Below are positions 55,368 through 64,000 of a DNA stretch of 64,000 nt, piece after piece (position 1 is the first letter of the stretch; each line of letters opens with the position of its first letter). The notes under the pieces are model-generated. The model did no database searches. It saw nothing but the letters and a program-made list of their open reading frames with translations, and was not told the origin of the DNA. Source of the DNA: an uncultured Eubacteriales bacterium (GTDB lineage Bacteria > Bacillota > Clostridia > Christensenellales > Aristaeellaceae); the NCBI GenBank assembly GCA_902764915.1, contig CACWXY010000011.1, positions 1 through 64,000 on the forward strand. The letters are read 5' to 3'. Made by a program: the position numbers and the translations under genes.

Positions 55368-56559
55368 TTATGTGAAATTTGCATTGCGTTGTATTCGACG
55401 ATATCCCCAGTACAACGCACTAGAAGACAGCGTCGTGAGTACTGCAACCAGATACATAGCCTTATAACCGTAAGCGCCGATGATAGTGCCGCCCATGACA
55501 TTGCCGACAATTCCACTGAGGCCATAGTATACAGCATAAGCGATTGTCTGATAGGTGGTCCGTATTTCTCCCGGTGCGATTGCATCTAAAAAATACAATG
55601 AGCCGAAGGTAAACAGGGCAAAAGCAGGACCGTCCATTAAGCATGCAAACATCACCTGATATGGGCTGGAAGCCAAAAACAGTATGAACTGCCAGAGAGC
55701 GAAGGCAACCGATGAAAGCATAATCAGTGTAACTGGGTGGAAACGTTTGAGCATCTTTTTCCCGAAAGCCATAACGATTGCCTCTGAAATGAACATCAGA
55801 GCACCTGAATAACCAGCGATTGAGATTTCACCGCCCAATTCGCGCATATACAATGATTGGAAAGTGAAAGTCGCCCGATGCCCCAACTGCATAAAGAATA
55901 CATAAAATAGAAAAATGAGAAAAGATTTATCCTGCAATATACGCCCCAATCGCAGGCTTCTGAAACTGATGTTCTTACCGTTCCCCTTAGCACTTTTACC
56001 AATTTTGACAGTCCTCATAACAATAGCCATTGCAGCAAGCAACACAGAAAACACAGGCAACAATGAGCTGGCGCTTCTTCCTTTTACAAACAGACCTGCA
56101 GAAATACTTGCAACAGCATATCCAACGCATCCCCACGATTTTGCATAGCCCACACCTTTCGGATCGCCTGCTTCTTTTACACTGGTGAGACTCCATACAT
56201 CCATTAACGGGCCTTCTGTGGATGCAAAGCAAGTATAAAGGCAAAAGCCGACGGCAATCATCATGAAATCATTGGCAAAAATAAGTCCAACAGCAAACAA
56301 TGCCTGTCCCAACAGACAGATCACCAACGTGTTTCTGGTCGAACGGAGCTTATCCGCCAGTGTACCCCACAGCGGCTGGGATACAATTATGGCAAAGGAG
56401 TTTATGCCGCTGACCACACCGATCAATTCAGCGGAAAGCCCTTTTTCCTGCAAATAGATTGTTACGAATGGCGAGAAAATAGCCCGCACACCCATGAAAA
56501 AGAGATGGCAGACTTCCACGAACGCAACTGTATGACACTTTTAGGCGGTCTTTTGGCAT
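55368..56559 (-). pseudogene. MFS transporter, apparent N-terminal frameshift
   Basis: The main frame from 56519 encodes about 383 residues with 11-12 membrane helices, resembling the LacY/nucleoside-symporter-like MFS branch (SPFVTIYLQEKGLSAELIG, then QPLWGTLADKL). It has only a GTG at 56519 with no ribosome site, and lacks about 13 residues before the first helix. The missing N-terminus is found one frame over: ATG at 56559 reading MPKDRLKVSYSCV, whose join to VEVCHLFFMGV would need a one-base shift near 56520. A real inactivating frameshift, a sequencing error or GTG start remain possible. The gene may transport an amino sugar, given its neighbours. Confidence 0.65.
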
Positions 56560-56971
56560 TGTTCAAGATGTGCATTTTATTTATACGCTCAACCATGATT
56601 TGATGTATGATGGTGTTGCATTGGCACAACTGCAGGTTATGGCCAGGAAACTTGCAGAACAGGAGGATCCGTATGTACTACAGCTTTATCAGAGTGCGGC
56701 AAAAGAACTTGCACTTTCGATACATGCCGTGGCCAAAAAACTGAACATGTCACCAGGGTACCATGCATCATACTCCGGGGGTCTGTTCAGAAGCGGAAAA
56801 CTGATTACGGATCCCCTGGCCAGGGAAACGGAGTATCTTGGCGGTATACTATTGCCGCCACGCTATTCTCCTGAACAGGGTGCTCTGCTTATGGCCTTGC
56901 GTGCGTGGAAAAAAGATTATTCATTTGACCAATTGGTTTTTCACAGTCAGAATGAAAAAGGAGGATTCTAA
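56525..56971 (+). pseudogene. BadF/BcrAD-type sugar kinase, 3' fragment
   Basis: Encodes about 148 residues that look like the C-terminal half of an N-acetylglucosamine kinase-like protein of the BadF/BadG/BcrA/BcrD ATPase family: helices with LAEQEDPYVLQLYQSAAKELALS, then SYSGGLFRSGKLITDPLA. The N-terminal ATP-binding half (about 170 residues) is missing. The frame is open from 56498, with a GTG at 56570 and no ribosome site. It overlaps the 5' end of the divergent MFS gene, suggesting a deletion that fused the two. The stop is 2 bases before the SIS gene. Confidence 0.65.
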
Positions 56972-56973
56972 TC

Positions 56974-58065
56974 ATGGTGACCATGCTGGATTGTATCAAA
57001 CGTGTTCCGGCACATATGGATTGGATTTTGAAGCATCGAAAGGAAACGTTTGCTCCCATTTGGAAGAAAAGCCAGGCAGAACTATCACAGGTACAGGAAA
57101 TCATCCTGATCGGTTCTGGTACTTCCAGCACTTCTGCTATTACTGCACAATCCCTGATGGAACGGGTATCAGGACTTCGTGTTTCTACCATTTTGCCCGC
57201 GGATTATATGTACCATAAGACAATCATGCCCCCGCATGTGCTCTATGTGTTCATATCGCAAACCGGCACGTCAGCAATGACACGCCAGGCTATTGCCAAG
57301 GCCAAAAAGCAGGGGGGACTGACGCTTACGATATCGCAGGCGGCAGATACACCTGCTGCACAGGAAGCAGACCTGTTTATTAACATGGGGTGCGGTAAGG
57401 AGGAATGGCCTATGCGAACCATCGGCTATTCCTCCAGCGTTATGACGCTTGTCTTGCTGGCAGCTGAATTGGGTCGGCTCCAGGGCAAGCTGGAGATACC
57501 AGATTACGAACGGATCATCAGAGACGCAGAATCAGTGCGCGATGTGATTCCTGATGTGATTCGCCGTGCAGAAAAATGGATGGACACTGACAGGAGGACC
57601 ATGCTTCGTTCAGACTGTTTGATCTTTACAGGTTCCGGTGCTTTGGCAGGTGTTGCTATGGAAGCATCTGTCAAAGTCTGGGAAACACCGCAAATCACAT
57701 CTTTCTATTATGAACTGGAAGAAGGGACTCATGGACCTAACTTCGGTTATAGCCATCGGCATTGCATCATCGTACTGAATGACGGTGGAGTAGAGAATGA
57801 TAAAGCGGTTGCTTTGGCTCGATATATGAAAAATGAAATGAACAATGGCTTTATGATTGGAGCCAATACGATAGATGAGCATGATCTTCCCCTAGATTTG
57901 ACAGGGGGCCTGTTTGAGTGTCTGCAGTTTGCTGCTGCTATTCAGGTGGTTGCATATCGGCTTGCCATTGATCAGGGATACGATTTGTTTCACAGATCTC
58001 ATGGCAATATGCAGAAGTATTTTGATTCCCATAAGCCTTTAGACATTGATCGTGATGAGCATTAG
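56974..58065 (+). CDS. SIS-domain sugar isomerase/deaminase-like protein
   Basis: A 363-residue protein with two SIS domains: IILIGSGTSSTSA near residue 45 (SGTS phosphosugar-binding loop), VFISQTGTSAMTRQA near 92, and the second domain from CLIFTGSGALAG near 215, ending with the usual EGTHGPNF region. This is the isomerase half of GlmS without the glutaminase domain, as in FrlB or AgaS-type amino-sugar or fructosamine deglycases. GGAGG is 6-7 bases before the ATG. It follows a truncated amino-sugar kinase by 2 bases, and both would act on the same pathway. Confidence 0.85.
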   Translation: MVTMLDCIKRVPAHMDWILKHRKETFAPIWKKSQAELSQVQEIILIGSGTSSTSAITAQSLMERVSGLRVSTILPADYMYHKTIMPPHVLYVFISQTGTSAMTRQAIAKAKKQGGLTLTISQAADTPAAQEADLFINMGCGKEEWPMRTIGYSSSVMTLVLLAAELGRLQGKLEIPDYERIIRDAESVRDVIPDVIRRAEKWMDTDRRTMLRSDCLIFTGSGALAGVAMEASVKVWETPQITSFYYELEEGTHGPNFGYSHRHCIIVLNDGGVENDKAVALARYMKNEMNNGFMIGANTIDEHDLPLDLTGGLFECLQFAAAIQVVAYRLAIDQGYDLFHRSHGNMQKYFDSHKPLDIDRDEH

Positions 58066-58096
58066 CCATCACAGTTCTCTTTTGAGACGCAATCAA

Positions 58097-58137
58097 ACAG
58101 GCCATAAAGCATGGCAGATAAATGCTTTATGGCCTGT
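58097..58137. terminator. Bidirectional terminator
   Basis: A 16-base stem ACAGGCCATAAAGCAT...ATGCTTTATGGCCTGT with T-runs on both strands (TTTTTC on plus; TTTG on minus). It ends the SIS gene on plus and the aminopeptidase gene on minus. Confidence 0.85.
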
Positions 58138-58140
58138 TTT

Positions 58141-59403
58141 TCATTCATTCATGAGAGCTTCAATGGCGTCCGGCGTGCGGGGGATGGCCGCGGACAGGTT
58201 TTCACATCCGTCTTCGGTTACCAGACAGTTGTCTTCCAGACGGAAACCGATACCCCACGCCTCATGATAGACGCCGATATCCACGCAGAAGACCATGCCG
58301 GGGGCAATGACATCGGGACGGGCTACCACATCATGCACGTCATATCCGATATGATGGGCGCCGCCGTGCCACATATAGGTGCCGATATCCCTGACATCGT
58401 CCAGCACACCGGCTTCCCGCAGCAGTTCCGCATTATACCGGCGGATGGTGGCGTCCACGTCTGCCATTTTCATGCCGGGACGGATGATGGAAAACATGTG
58501 ATCCGATGTTTTCAGCATACAGTCGAACAGAAGGCGCTGACGCGGGGTAAATCGTCCGTTGCAGGGAAAACCGCGGCTGACATCGGCGGTATGATTGTCC
58601 CAGAGACCACCTACGTCTGCCAGGACCATGTCCCCGTCCCTGGCCTGACCGGTATAGCTGTAGTAGTGAATGCAGAAATTATTCTGTCCGGCGGAGATGA
58701 TGGAAGGAAACCCTGGTCCCTGCGGACCGAACTGTCCAAGGGCATAGTCAAAGACAGCCTTATACTCGTATTCCCACATGCCGGGATGCGAAGCGCGCAT
58801 CATGCTTTCTATCCCGCTTTTGGTGATTTCCTCTGCCCGGCGGATCGCGTCGATTTCTTCAGGCGTCTTAATCAGTCGAAGTGTCCGAAGGATTGCAGAG
58901 GCGTCCTCTGTATGCAGGAAGGGATACTCGGTCTGTGCAAGACGCAGGAAGTGCTGTGCGGGCCGGTCGCGGTCTGCGGGCGACTGGCGGAAAAGGTCCA
59001 GGTACAGATGCGCAAAATGCGAAGGCGTGGTGGCGTAATGCCCGCCGCTGAGCAGCGTATGCACATCCGCGTGAAAATCGCCCGTGCGGATATCCGCAAT
59101 CCCGGAAAGCCGGGTGGCTTCTTCCGGCTTGACTCTTCTGCCGGTCCAGCGCTCGGCCATGGGATCCGGCGGAAGGATATACAGCCGCTCCGTGACAGTG
59201 CCGTTGGCATCCTTCAGCGCCAGCAGCACGGCTTCCTTACAGTCAAGGCCGGTGAGATAGACAAAGTTCCGATCAGCGAAGAAAGGGTAATATTCATCAT
59301 TGGTCTTGCGCACTTCCTCCCCGGAGAAGAGAAGAAGCACGGATTCCGGAAGCATGGCGTCATAGAAAGCGTGGCGTTTTTCCGCATGAAAAGCAGCTTG
59401 CAT
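58141..59403 (-). CDS. Xaa-Pro aminopeptidase (M24 family)
   Basis: A 420-residue pita-bread metallopeptidase that removes N-terminal residues before proline. N-terminal creatinase-like domain (about 1-160), then the catalytic domain with metal ligands: D in VLADVGG, D in HTADVSRGF, H in HIGYDVHDV, E in FRLEDN. The AMP_N domain with FADRNFVYLTG supports PepP/PepQ type. The ATG at 59403 has AAAGGA about 9 bases upstream; the ATG at 59412 sits too close to it. Cytoplasmic. Confidence 0.92.
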   Translation of the reverse strand: MQAAFHAEKRHAFYDAMLPESVLLLFSGEEVRKTNDEYYPFFADRNFVYLTGLDCKEAVLLALKDANGTVTERLYILPPDPMAERWTGRRVKPEEATRLSGIADIRTGDFHADVHTLLSGGHYATTPSHFAHLYLDLFRQSPADRDRPAQHFLRLAQTEYPFLHTEDASAILRTLRLIKTPEEIDAIRRAEEITKSGIESMMRASHPGMWEYEYKAVFDYALGQFGPQGPGFPSIISAGQNNFCIHYYSYTGQARDGDMVLADVGGLWDNHTADVSRGFPCNGRFTPRQRLLFDCMLKTSDHMFSIIRPGMKMADVDATIRRYNAELLREAGVLDDVRDIGTYMWHGGAHHIGYDVHDVVARPDVIAPGMVFCVDIGVYHEAWGIGFRLEDNCLVTEDGCENLSAAIPRTPDAIEALMNE

Positions 59404-59427
59404 ACCAATCATTCCTTTCCAGTAGTA

Positions 59428-61101
59428 TCAGGGAATATCCCAGGCTTGGGACTTGTTTTTCGCATTGGCGGTATCGATCTCGCTTTTACGCAGCTGCGGT
59501 GCACAGCCGGGACAGCGGGTGAGGGATGTATACGGCGCCTCATCCAGTAAGGCATAGGGAAAGGGTGTCAATGGATAGAACCTAGCATTGACAAGCGGAC
59601 AGTACGGGTCGGAGTGGTACTGCCGTCCGTTATTGGGATTATAGTAGAGCAGATAGTCATCCGAGGCAGGCTGGAGTGTGCGTCCCGTGTCCTCCCAGAT
59701 GATGACCTTGGCGCGTGCACCGCTTCTGGGCAGGTTTTCCCAGAGCCACTTCATGTTGACACCGCCTGTGGAGTGTTCTTTCTGGATGCGGATGCAGCCA
59801 TGGCTGGCCTTTTCGCCCAGGTACTGCTCACACCGCTCATAATGCCGCTCTTCCGTTCCGTCTTCCAGTGTATCAATGAGACAGGGCACCTCATGCAGCA
59901 GGATACCGTCATTAATGCGGATGGCCAGGTCACAGAACAGATTGCCGGACCAGAAACCGCCGGTATGGGAGATGGCGAGATATTCACCGGCAGGGGTCTC
60001 GTTGAACGGTGTATCCGCACGTGCATAGCCTGTCGAGCACAGAAGCGTGGAATAAAGGGCACCGTCTCTGAAAACGTAGAGACGCTGCTGGAGCTTGTCA
60101 ATGATGATGCCGATGTTCTGACTGACGGGCACTTCCTTGAGCAGACGTGTCTCCACATACCCGGTAAAGTGCTTGGCGTATACCTTGACCGAGGAGCCTT
60201 CCACGGAAGAGGAGAAGGCTTCGATCAGACTCCATTCGTCGCCTCTTTCCAGCACGTGAACGCCCTGACTGGCATAGGTAACCTCGCCGGTATAGGTCTT
60301 GCAGTTCTTGTCCGGCTCGCTGCGCACCTTGTACTGCTTGCGCTCGTCTCCGCTGAGAACGGTCAGAGGGGCAGTCAGAACCTGCCAGATTGCTTCCTCA
60401 TTGATTTCGCCCATGGGAAGGTTCCAGTAACAGGCAGTGTGAGAGCATGTGTTTCCGGTAAAGTGGGAAGGCGTGAAATAGACGGTATCCGTTGCCGGCT
60501 GCGGAGGCGGCGGTGCCGGGAAAAGCGCGGTCAGGGAAGCGGGCTCAGACGTATTTCCCTCGGCATCTCTCAGCACAAGCGTCAGGGTCTGCTCGCCTTC
60601 GGGAAGCGCAAGGGCGGAAAGCGTCAGCGTGTTTTCTCCGCTTTCTGCCGGAAACTCGGCAATGATTCTGGCGTCATGGATGACCGACAGGGTTCCTGCC
60701 TGATTGCATTCCACTGTAATGGGGAAGCCTTCCGAATAGGCATACGGTGCATCCAGAGAGAGAATCTGGGGAAGAGCGGGAAGCAGAAAGAGCGTAAGCG
60801 TATCATTGCCGGATGGCGTGACAAGAAAGAGGCGGTATGTTCCTTCCGTCAGGCTCTCTGTCTCCACAATGACATGGCCGCCGCTTTCATCCGGGACACA
60901 GGGAAGCGTGCACAGTGCTGTGCCGTCATCCTCCGTGAGATAGACGGTGACCGTGTCTTCTCCGGCATAACTGCACACGCATGTCATGCCTCTGCGTATG
61001 CGCAGATCCTGCGTGAGCCAGGAAGCGCTGTCCGCCTGCACGGGTGCGAGCCACAGAATGAAAGAGAGGAGCCAGGCAAGAAACAGGGAGAATCGCTTCA
61101 C
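59428..61101 (-). CDS. L,D-transpeptidase (YkuD domain), exported
   Basis: A 557-residue exported protein. The signal peptide (VKRFSLFLAWLLSFILWLAP, cut near residue 24) is followed by about 200 residues of beta-rich repeats, a bacterial SH3-like stretch, then the YkuD domain (about 315-475) with catalytic ASHGCIRI and upstream His. It makes 3-3 cross-links in, or attaches proteins to, peptidoglycan. The start is GTG at 61101 with AAAGGAGG 6 bases upstream; a longer frame to 61173 crosses the CoaX terminator. The tail (about 510-557) has CPLV and CPGC Cys pairs of unknown role. Confidence 0.88.
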   Translation of the reverse strand: MKRFSLFLAWLLSFILWLAPVQADSASWLTQDLRIRRGMTCVCSYAGEDTVTVYLTEDDGTALCTLPCVPDESGGHVIVETESLTEGTYRLFLVTPSGNDTLTLFLLPALPQILSLDAPYAYSEGFPITVECNQAGTLSVIHDARIIAEFPAESGENTLTLSALALPEGEQTLTLVLRDAEGNTSEPASLTALFPAPPPPQPATDTVYFTPSHFTGNTCSHTACYWNLPMGEINEEAIWQVLTAPLTVLSGDERKQYKVRSEPDKNCKTYTGEVTYASQGVHVLERGDEWSLIEAFSSSVEGSSVKVYAKHFTGYVETRLLKEVPVSQNIGIIIDKLQQRLYVFRDGALYSTLLCSTGYARADTPFNETPAGEYLAISHTGGFWSGNLFCDLAIRINDGILLHEVPCLIDTLEDGTEERHYERCEQYLGEKASHGCIRIQKEHSTGGVNMKWLWENLPRSGARAKVIIWEDTGRTLQPASDDYLLYYNPNNGRQYHSDPYCPLVNARFYPLTPFPYALLDEAPYTSLTRCPGCAPQLRKSEIDTANAKNKSQAWDIP

Positions 61102-61129
61102 GGGACACCTCCTTTGGGAAAAGCATAAA

Positions 61130-61157
61130 CAGAAGGTGCGCCTTTTTGAGGCGCACC
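61130..61157 (-). terminator. Terminator between coaX and the L,D-transpeptidase gene
   Basis: GGTGCGCC (61135-61142) and GGCGCACC (61150-61157), with TTCTGTTT after it on the minus strand. Confidence 0.65.
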
Positions 61158-61169
61158 CTATGCGTACCG

Positions 61170-61943
61170 TCATGGAGCGGCATGATTCCGCTGATAGATC
61201 AGGAACAGCCCCTTGAGTGTAAGAATGCCGTCCACATGATCAATGGCACGGGATTCATCAGCGATCATCTGGGCCATGCCGCCTGTGGCGACAACCTGGG
61301 CGGGCTTTCCGATCTCCTGCTTGATCTTGGCAATCAGGTTCTGCACCAGTCCCACATATCCATAGAACATACCGGACTGCAGATTGGTAAGCGTGGTGCG
61401 TCCGATGACGCGGGCGGGCTTGCCCAGCTCAAAACGCGGAAGCTTGGCCGTGCCGGAGGACAGTGCCTCACTGGCCAGCTTAATGCCCGGACAGATGGCA
61501 CCGCCGAGAAATACGCCGCCTTCATCAACAACTCCGAAAACAGTCGCCGTGCCGAAATCAATGGTGATGATCGGTGCGCCGTACTCCTCATAGGCTGCCA
61601 CGGCGTTGGCGATACGGTCAGAGCCCAGTTCATGGGGATTCTCATAGGAAATGCGAATGCCGGTTTTGATGCCGGGCACCACAAACATGGGCTGGAGGTG
61701 GAAGTAATTGAGGCACATGTGCTCAATGGTGAAGTTTACAGTGGGCACCACGGAGGAGATAATGATCCCCTCCACATCCGAAAGACGGACATGACTGTGG
61801 TCGAACAGATGGGTAAGCAGAATGCCGTACTCATCGCTGGTGCTGGTTTTGCTGGTGGAAATGCGCCAATAGTGGGCCAGCTTTCCGTCCTGGAAAAGGC
61901 CGGTCTTGATATTGGTATTCCCGATATCCATGGCAAGAATCAT
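61170..61943 (-). CDS. coaX: Type III pantothenate kinase
   Basis: A 257-residue enzyme phosphorylating pantothenate, first step of coenzyme A synthesis. N-terminal DIGNTNIKTGLF is the ASKHA phosphate-1 loop; GSDRIANAVAAY and IDFGTATVF with IKLASEALS follow. Needs no pantothenate-kinase type I features. It is 19 bases after the ECF S-component gene and shares its promoter. Confidence 0.95.
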   Translation of the reverse strand: MILAMDIGNTNIKTGLFQDGKLAHYWRISTSKTSTSDEYGILLTHLFDHSHVRLSDVEGIIISSVVPTVNFTIEHMCLNYFHLQPMFVVPGIKTGIRISYENPHELGSDRIANAVAAYEEYGAPIITIDFGTATVFGVVDEGGVFLGGAICPGIKLASEALSSGTAKLPRFELGKPARVIGRTTLTNLQSGMFYGYVGLVQNLIAKIKQEIGKPAQVVATGGMAQMIADESRAIDHVDGILTLKGLFLIYQRNHAAP

Positions 61944-61962
61944 GTAAGGCAGCTCCTATTAT

Positions 61963-62571
61963 TCAGATCAGTCGGGCCTTGCGCAGAGCGAGACCGGCTG
62001 CACCGGTCACCAGGGCGGCTACCAGCATTTCCACCACGGCATTGATGCCGACAGAGGCAATAATGAAAGCCATGACACTGCGTCCGGCCATAAGGTTCTG
62101 AAGATACTCTGTGGATCCGAAAAGGATCACCAGAAGTCCCATGAACAGAAGAGTGTTGAGGAACGCGGCACTGAAACCGGTGATCAGGCCCTTGAGATAC
62201 ATGGGCATGGTACGGTTCTTCAGCGCGCGCCAGATCAGGGCACAGAGAACGCCGACAAGCACGCGGGAGACAAAACGCTGGAGAAACATGAGAAACGGAC
62301 TGGCGCTGACCAGTGCGGCGCCCATGGCGGAAAACCCGAGTATGCCGAAGCACTGGAGAAAACTGATCAGTCCGAAGGCCGCGCCGATGATGGCTCCGCC
62401 GTACACATCCATGGCCATGGCTGCGATGGCAACCGGGATCATGTTAAAGGTAATGGAAAGGCCAAAGGGCTGGGGAATGTTGACCATGCTGAGAACGATG
62501 AGAACGGCCACCAGCATGGCGAGAAGGGTGAGTCGGGCCAGTGAAGTACGCTGTTTGGTGGAATGCATCAT
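61963..62571 (-). CDS. ECF transporter S-component, probably pantothenate (PanT-like)
   Basis: A 202-residue membrane protein with six helices, the size and pattern of an ECF S-component that binds a vitamin and works with a shared EcfAAT energy module (not in this window). The N-terminal helix carries the Ala-rich EcfT-docking pattern. Pantothenate is inferred from its coupling to coaX; a pyrimidine or other vitamin is possible. GGAGG is 6 bases before the first of two ATGs at 62571. Confidence 0.82.
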   Translation of the reverse strand: MMHSTKQRTSLARLTLLAMLVAVLIVLSMVNIPQPFGLSITFNMIPVAIAAMAMDVYGGAIIGAAFGLISFLQCFGILGFSAMGAALVSASPFLMFLQRFVSRVLVGVLCALIWRALKNRTMPMYLKGLITGFSAAFLNTLLFMGLLVILFGSTEYLQNLMAGRSVMAFIIASVGINAVVEMLVAALVTGAAGLALRKARLI

Positions 62572-62687
62572 AAAAAACCTCCGTTCGGGTTCCTTTGGGG
62601 GATACCCTACGATATGTGTTTGTCCGCCGTTTCCAGGTGCGTCCGGTGCCATACGGCTGCCGGCGCAGGAAGATAGGCAGCAGGGGC

Positions 62688-62716
62688 ATTATACGGGTTT
62701 TGAGGGCGGGTGTAAA
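62688..62716 (-). promoter_or_regulatory. Sigma-A promoter of panT-coaX
   Basis: On the minus strand TTTACA, 17 bases, TATAAT. The leader of about 110 bases was not matched to a known riboswitch. Confidence 0.8.
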
Positions 62717-62779
62717 GAAAAAAACAGGAAACAGACAGAGATGACAGGGGGCACCGCTGTGCCATGCGCGGTGGGCATA

Positions 62780-62808
62780 ATTGCCATCCAAGGTAAAGAA
62801 AGGTATAG
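62780..62808 (+). promoter_or_regulatory. Sigma-A promoter of the exonuclease gene
   Basis: TTGCCA, 17 bases, TATAGT. Transcription near 62815 excludes the in-frame ATG at 62814 and supports the ATG at 62841. Confidence 0.7.
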
Positions 62809-62840
62809 TAGGCATGCAAGGGAGAGGAGGCGCAGAAGGC

Positions 62841-63890
62841 ATGGGAAGACCGGAAACGGACTATCAGTGCACTGACAAAGGTTTCCGTATGCTGCGGGAT
62901 GATCGGTTTCTGGCGCTGGCCGCGCAGCGGTATGTGGCCTTTGACCTGGAAACCACAGGGCTTTCCCCGGAAAGGGACGGAATTACCGAGATCGGAGCCA
63001 TCCGCGTGGAAAAAGGACGGATCACGGAGCGGTACCAGACACTGGTGAATCCGGGCGTGCCGATTTCGGACTATGTGCAGAAGCTTACCGGCATTACGAA
63101 TGAAATGGTATCCGGTGCCCGGACGTTTGCAGAGGTTCTTCCGGAGTTTGTGGACTTTATCGGGGAGGACCCCTATGTGGCGCACAATGCGCCGTTTGAC
63201 ATAGGCTTTCTGGAAGTGCATGCCAGGCGCTGCGGCAGGGGCATTCCGCCGGCCTATGCGGACTCACTGCCGCTGGCACGCGCGTACTGGCCGAAAGCGA
63301 AAAGCCATAAGCTGGGGGATATGGCAAGAATCATTGGTTTTGATATGGGGCGCGCACATCGTTCCATGGCAGATACGGAAGCGCTGGTAGCGCTGGTGAA
63401 CGCGTGTGTGACGCGCTGTGCGCAGTCCTCCTTCTTTGATGCGGATGACAAAAAGAGCGTCCCGGCGGCCAATGATTTCCTTGCGGGTATGCGCTGCGCA
63501 CCCCCGCCGCAGATGCCGGGGATTGACTGTCTCCGGACACTGCGGCAGATACTGGAAAAAGCCTGGGACCGGGATACGTGCGAACCGGGTATGGCGCCTT
63601 TCTGGTGCCGAGAAGACCCGTCTCTGGGACAGGAAGACGTGACGGCACGGCTGGTGGGACATCTGTGCGGATGCGAGGTAATACGCTTTCTCTATCCATG
63701 GGGCAGGGAAGGACTGGGCAACCGGCATGACGGTACCGTCTTTACCCTGTGCGGACCGGAGCCCGGTATCGTGCGCTTCCGGGAAGTTATTGCCATGCAT
63801 GCGCCGCAGGAAACCTGCCGGGAGGCGGAGAGCCAGGAACGGTTCCGCCAGCTGCAGCGCCATGTGATTCAGATACTGAAAAACGCCTGA
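62841..63890 (+). CDS. DnaQ-like DEDDh exonuclease
   Basis: A 349-residue protein with an N-terminal 3'-5' exonuclease domain (about 35-200): FDLETTG (first D and E), HNAPFDIGF (second D), and HRSMADTEA (His and last D). The C-terminal 150 residues have several Cys/His pairs and no family I recognise. It resembles the DinG/PolC-epsilon exonuclease group and probably works in DNA repair or degradation. GGAGG is 11 bases before the ATG. Divergent from panT. Confidence 0.87.
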   Translation: MGRPETDYQCTDKGFRMLRDDRFLALAAQRYVAFDLETTGLSPERDGITEIGAIRVEKGRITERYQTLVNPGVPISDYVQKLTGITNEMVSGARTFAEVLPEFVDFIGEDPYVAHNAPFDIGFLEVHARRCGRGIPPAYADSLPLARAYWPKAKSHKLGDMARIIGFDMGRAHRSMADTEALVALVNACVTRCAQSSFFDADDKKSVPAANDFLAGMRCAPPPQMPGIDCLRTLRQILEKAWDRDTCEPGMAPFWCREDPSLGQEDVTARLVGHLCGCEVIRFLYPWGREGLGNRHDGTVFTLCGPEPGIVRFREVIAMHAPQETCREAESQERFRQLQRHVIQILKNA

Positions 63891-63907
63891 GTATTCAGGC
63901 GTTTTCA
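63880..63907. terminator. Shared terminator of exonuclease and rnc
   Basis: AACGCCTGA (63882-63890), loop of four bases, TCAGGCGTT (63895-63903), then TTTTC on plus and TTTTT on minus. Each arm contains the stop codon of one of the two convergent genes. Confidence 0.85.
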
Positions 63908-64000
63908 GCTTTTCTGCGGCGTCTTTTCTTTTTTGTGAGTACACTGAGCGCTGCCAGTGCGGCGGCTTTCTCCGCTTCTTTCTTGCTGCGCCCGTCACCC
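63895..64000 (-). CDS. rnc: Ribonuclease III, 3' end only
   Basis: The last 34 residues run off the right edge: GDGRSKKEAEKAAALAAL followed by a Lys/Arg-rich tail and a stop. This is the conserved end of the double-stranded RNA-binding domain of RNase III. Identification rests on this segment only. Confidence 0.8.
   Translation of the reverse strand, partial: GDGRSKKEAEKAAALAALSVLTKKKRRRRKAENA

Noticed and set aside
62572-62687. Coenzyme A or vitamin riboswitch in the panT leader
   Set aside because: The leader is about 110 bases and shows no conserved motif that I can match; not supported.

Overview
The window looks like a chromosomal piece of a Gram-positive gut-type anaerobe of the Bacillota, most likely class Clostridia. 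Supports are PolC-type DNA polymerase III, the order rpsB-tsf-pyrH / frr-uppS-cdsA-dxr-rseP-ispG-polC, DivIC/FtsB, type III pantothenate kinase with an ECF S-component, AraC-type YesN response regulators, strong AGGAGG ribosome sites and TTGACA-N17-TATAAT promoters. I cannot fix family or genus from sequence alone.

Layout. (1) 0.4-5.6 kb, minus strand: class A penicillin-binding protein translationally coupled to a small PD-(D/E)XK-like nuclease and a SNF2 ATPase. (2) 5.7-12.3 kb, plus strand: a complete four-gene Wadjet plasmid-defence operon (jetABCD), apparently type II, read from its own promoter and followed with almost no gap by a DUF3783-like gene and a corrinoid adenosyltransferase. 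(3) 13.2-16.5 kb: lactaldehyde reductase FucO, a rhamnogalacturonan-acetylesterase-like SGNH hydrolase and a MATE exporter. (4) 16.7-25.7 kb: a YtfQRT-YjfF type furanose ABC importer facing a histidine kinase, a second lipoprotein sugar-binding protein and a YesN/AraC response regulator, probably a three-part sugar sensor controlling the importer. (5) 26.2-29.3 kb: half-size ABC exporter and a secreted protein of unknown function.

(6) 29.3-34.3 kb is an accessory patch, visibly richer in A/T: insertion-sequence end debris, a membrane polyferredoxin, a fic gene split by a 338-bp MITE with exact target duplication, a GNAT acetyltransferase and a DinJ-YafQ toxin-antitoxin pair. (7) 34.3-41.7 kb: RlmD/TrmA-like RNA methyltransferase, tRNA-Glu(CTC) and tRNA-Gln(CTG), a second MITE (160 bp, exact 9-bp target duplication), a PrsA/SurA-like foldase lipoprotein, a thioredoxin-fold secreted protein, a Ppx/GppA phosphatase, DivIC/FtsB and an unknown protein. 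(8) 41.8-54.6 kb, minus strand: the conserved polC to rpsB housekeeping block. (9) 54.8-58.1 kb: GNAT, an apparently frameshifted MFS transporter abutting a 5'-truncated BadF-type sugar kinase, and a SIS-domain protein. (10) 58.1-64.0 kb: Xaa-Pro aminopeptidase, L,D-transpeptidase, CoaX with its predicted pantothenate importer, a DnaQ-type exonuclease and the 3' end of RNase III.

The clearest defence system is Wadjet, which is already described. The least explained items are the nuclease-SNF2 pair beside it, the DUF3783/corrinoid genes at its 3' end, the two MITEs, and a repeated TTTGGACGAAA motif flanking fic. All identifications come from reading motifs and gene order; no database search was run.
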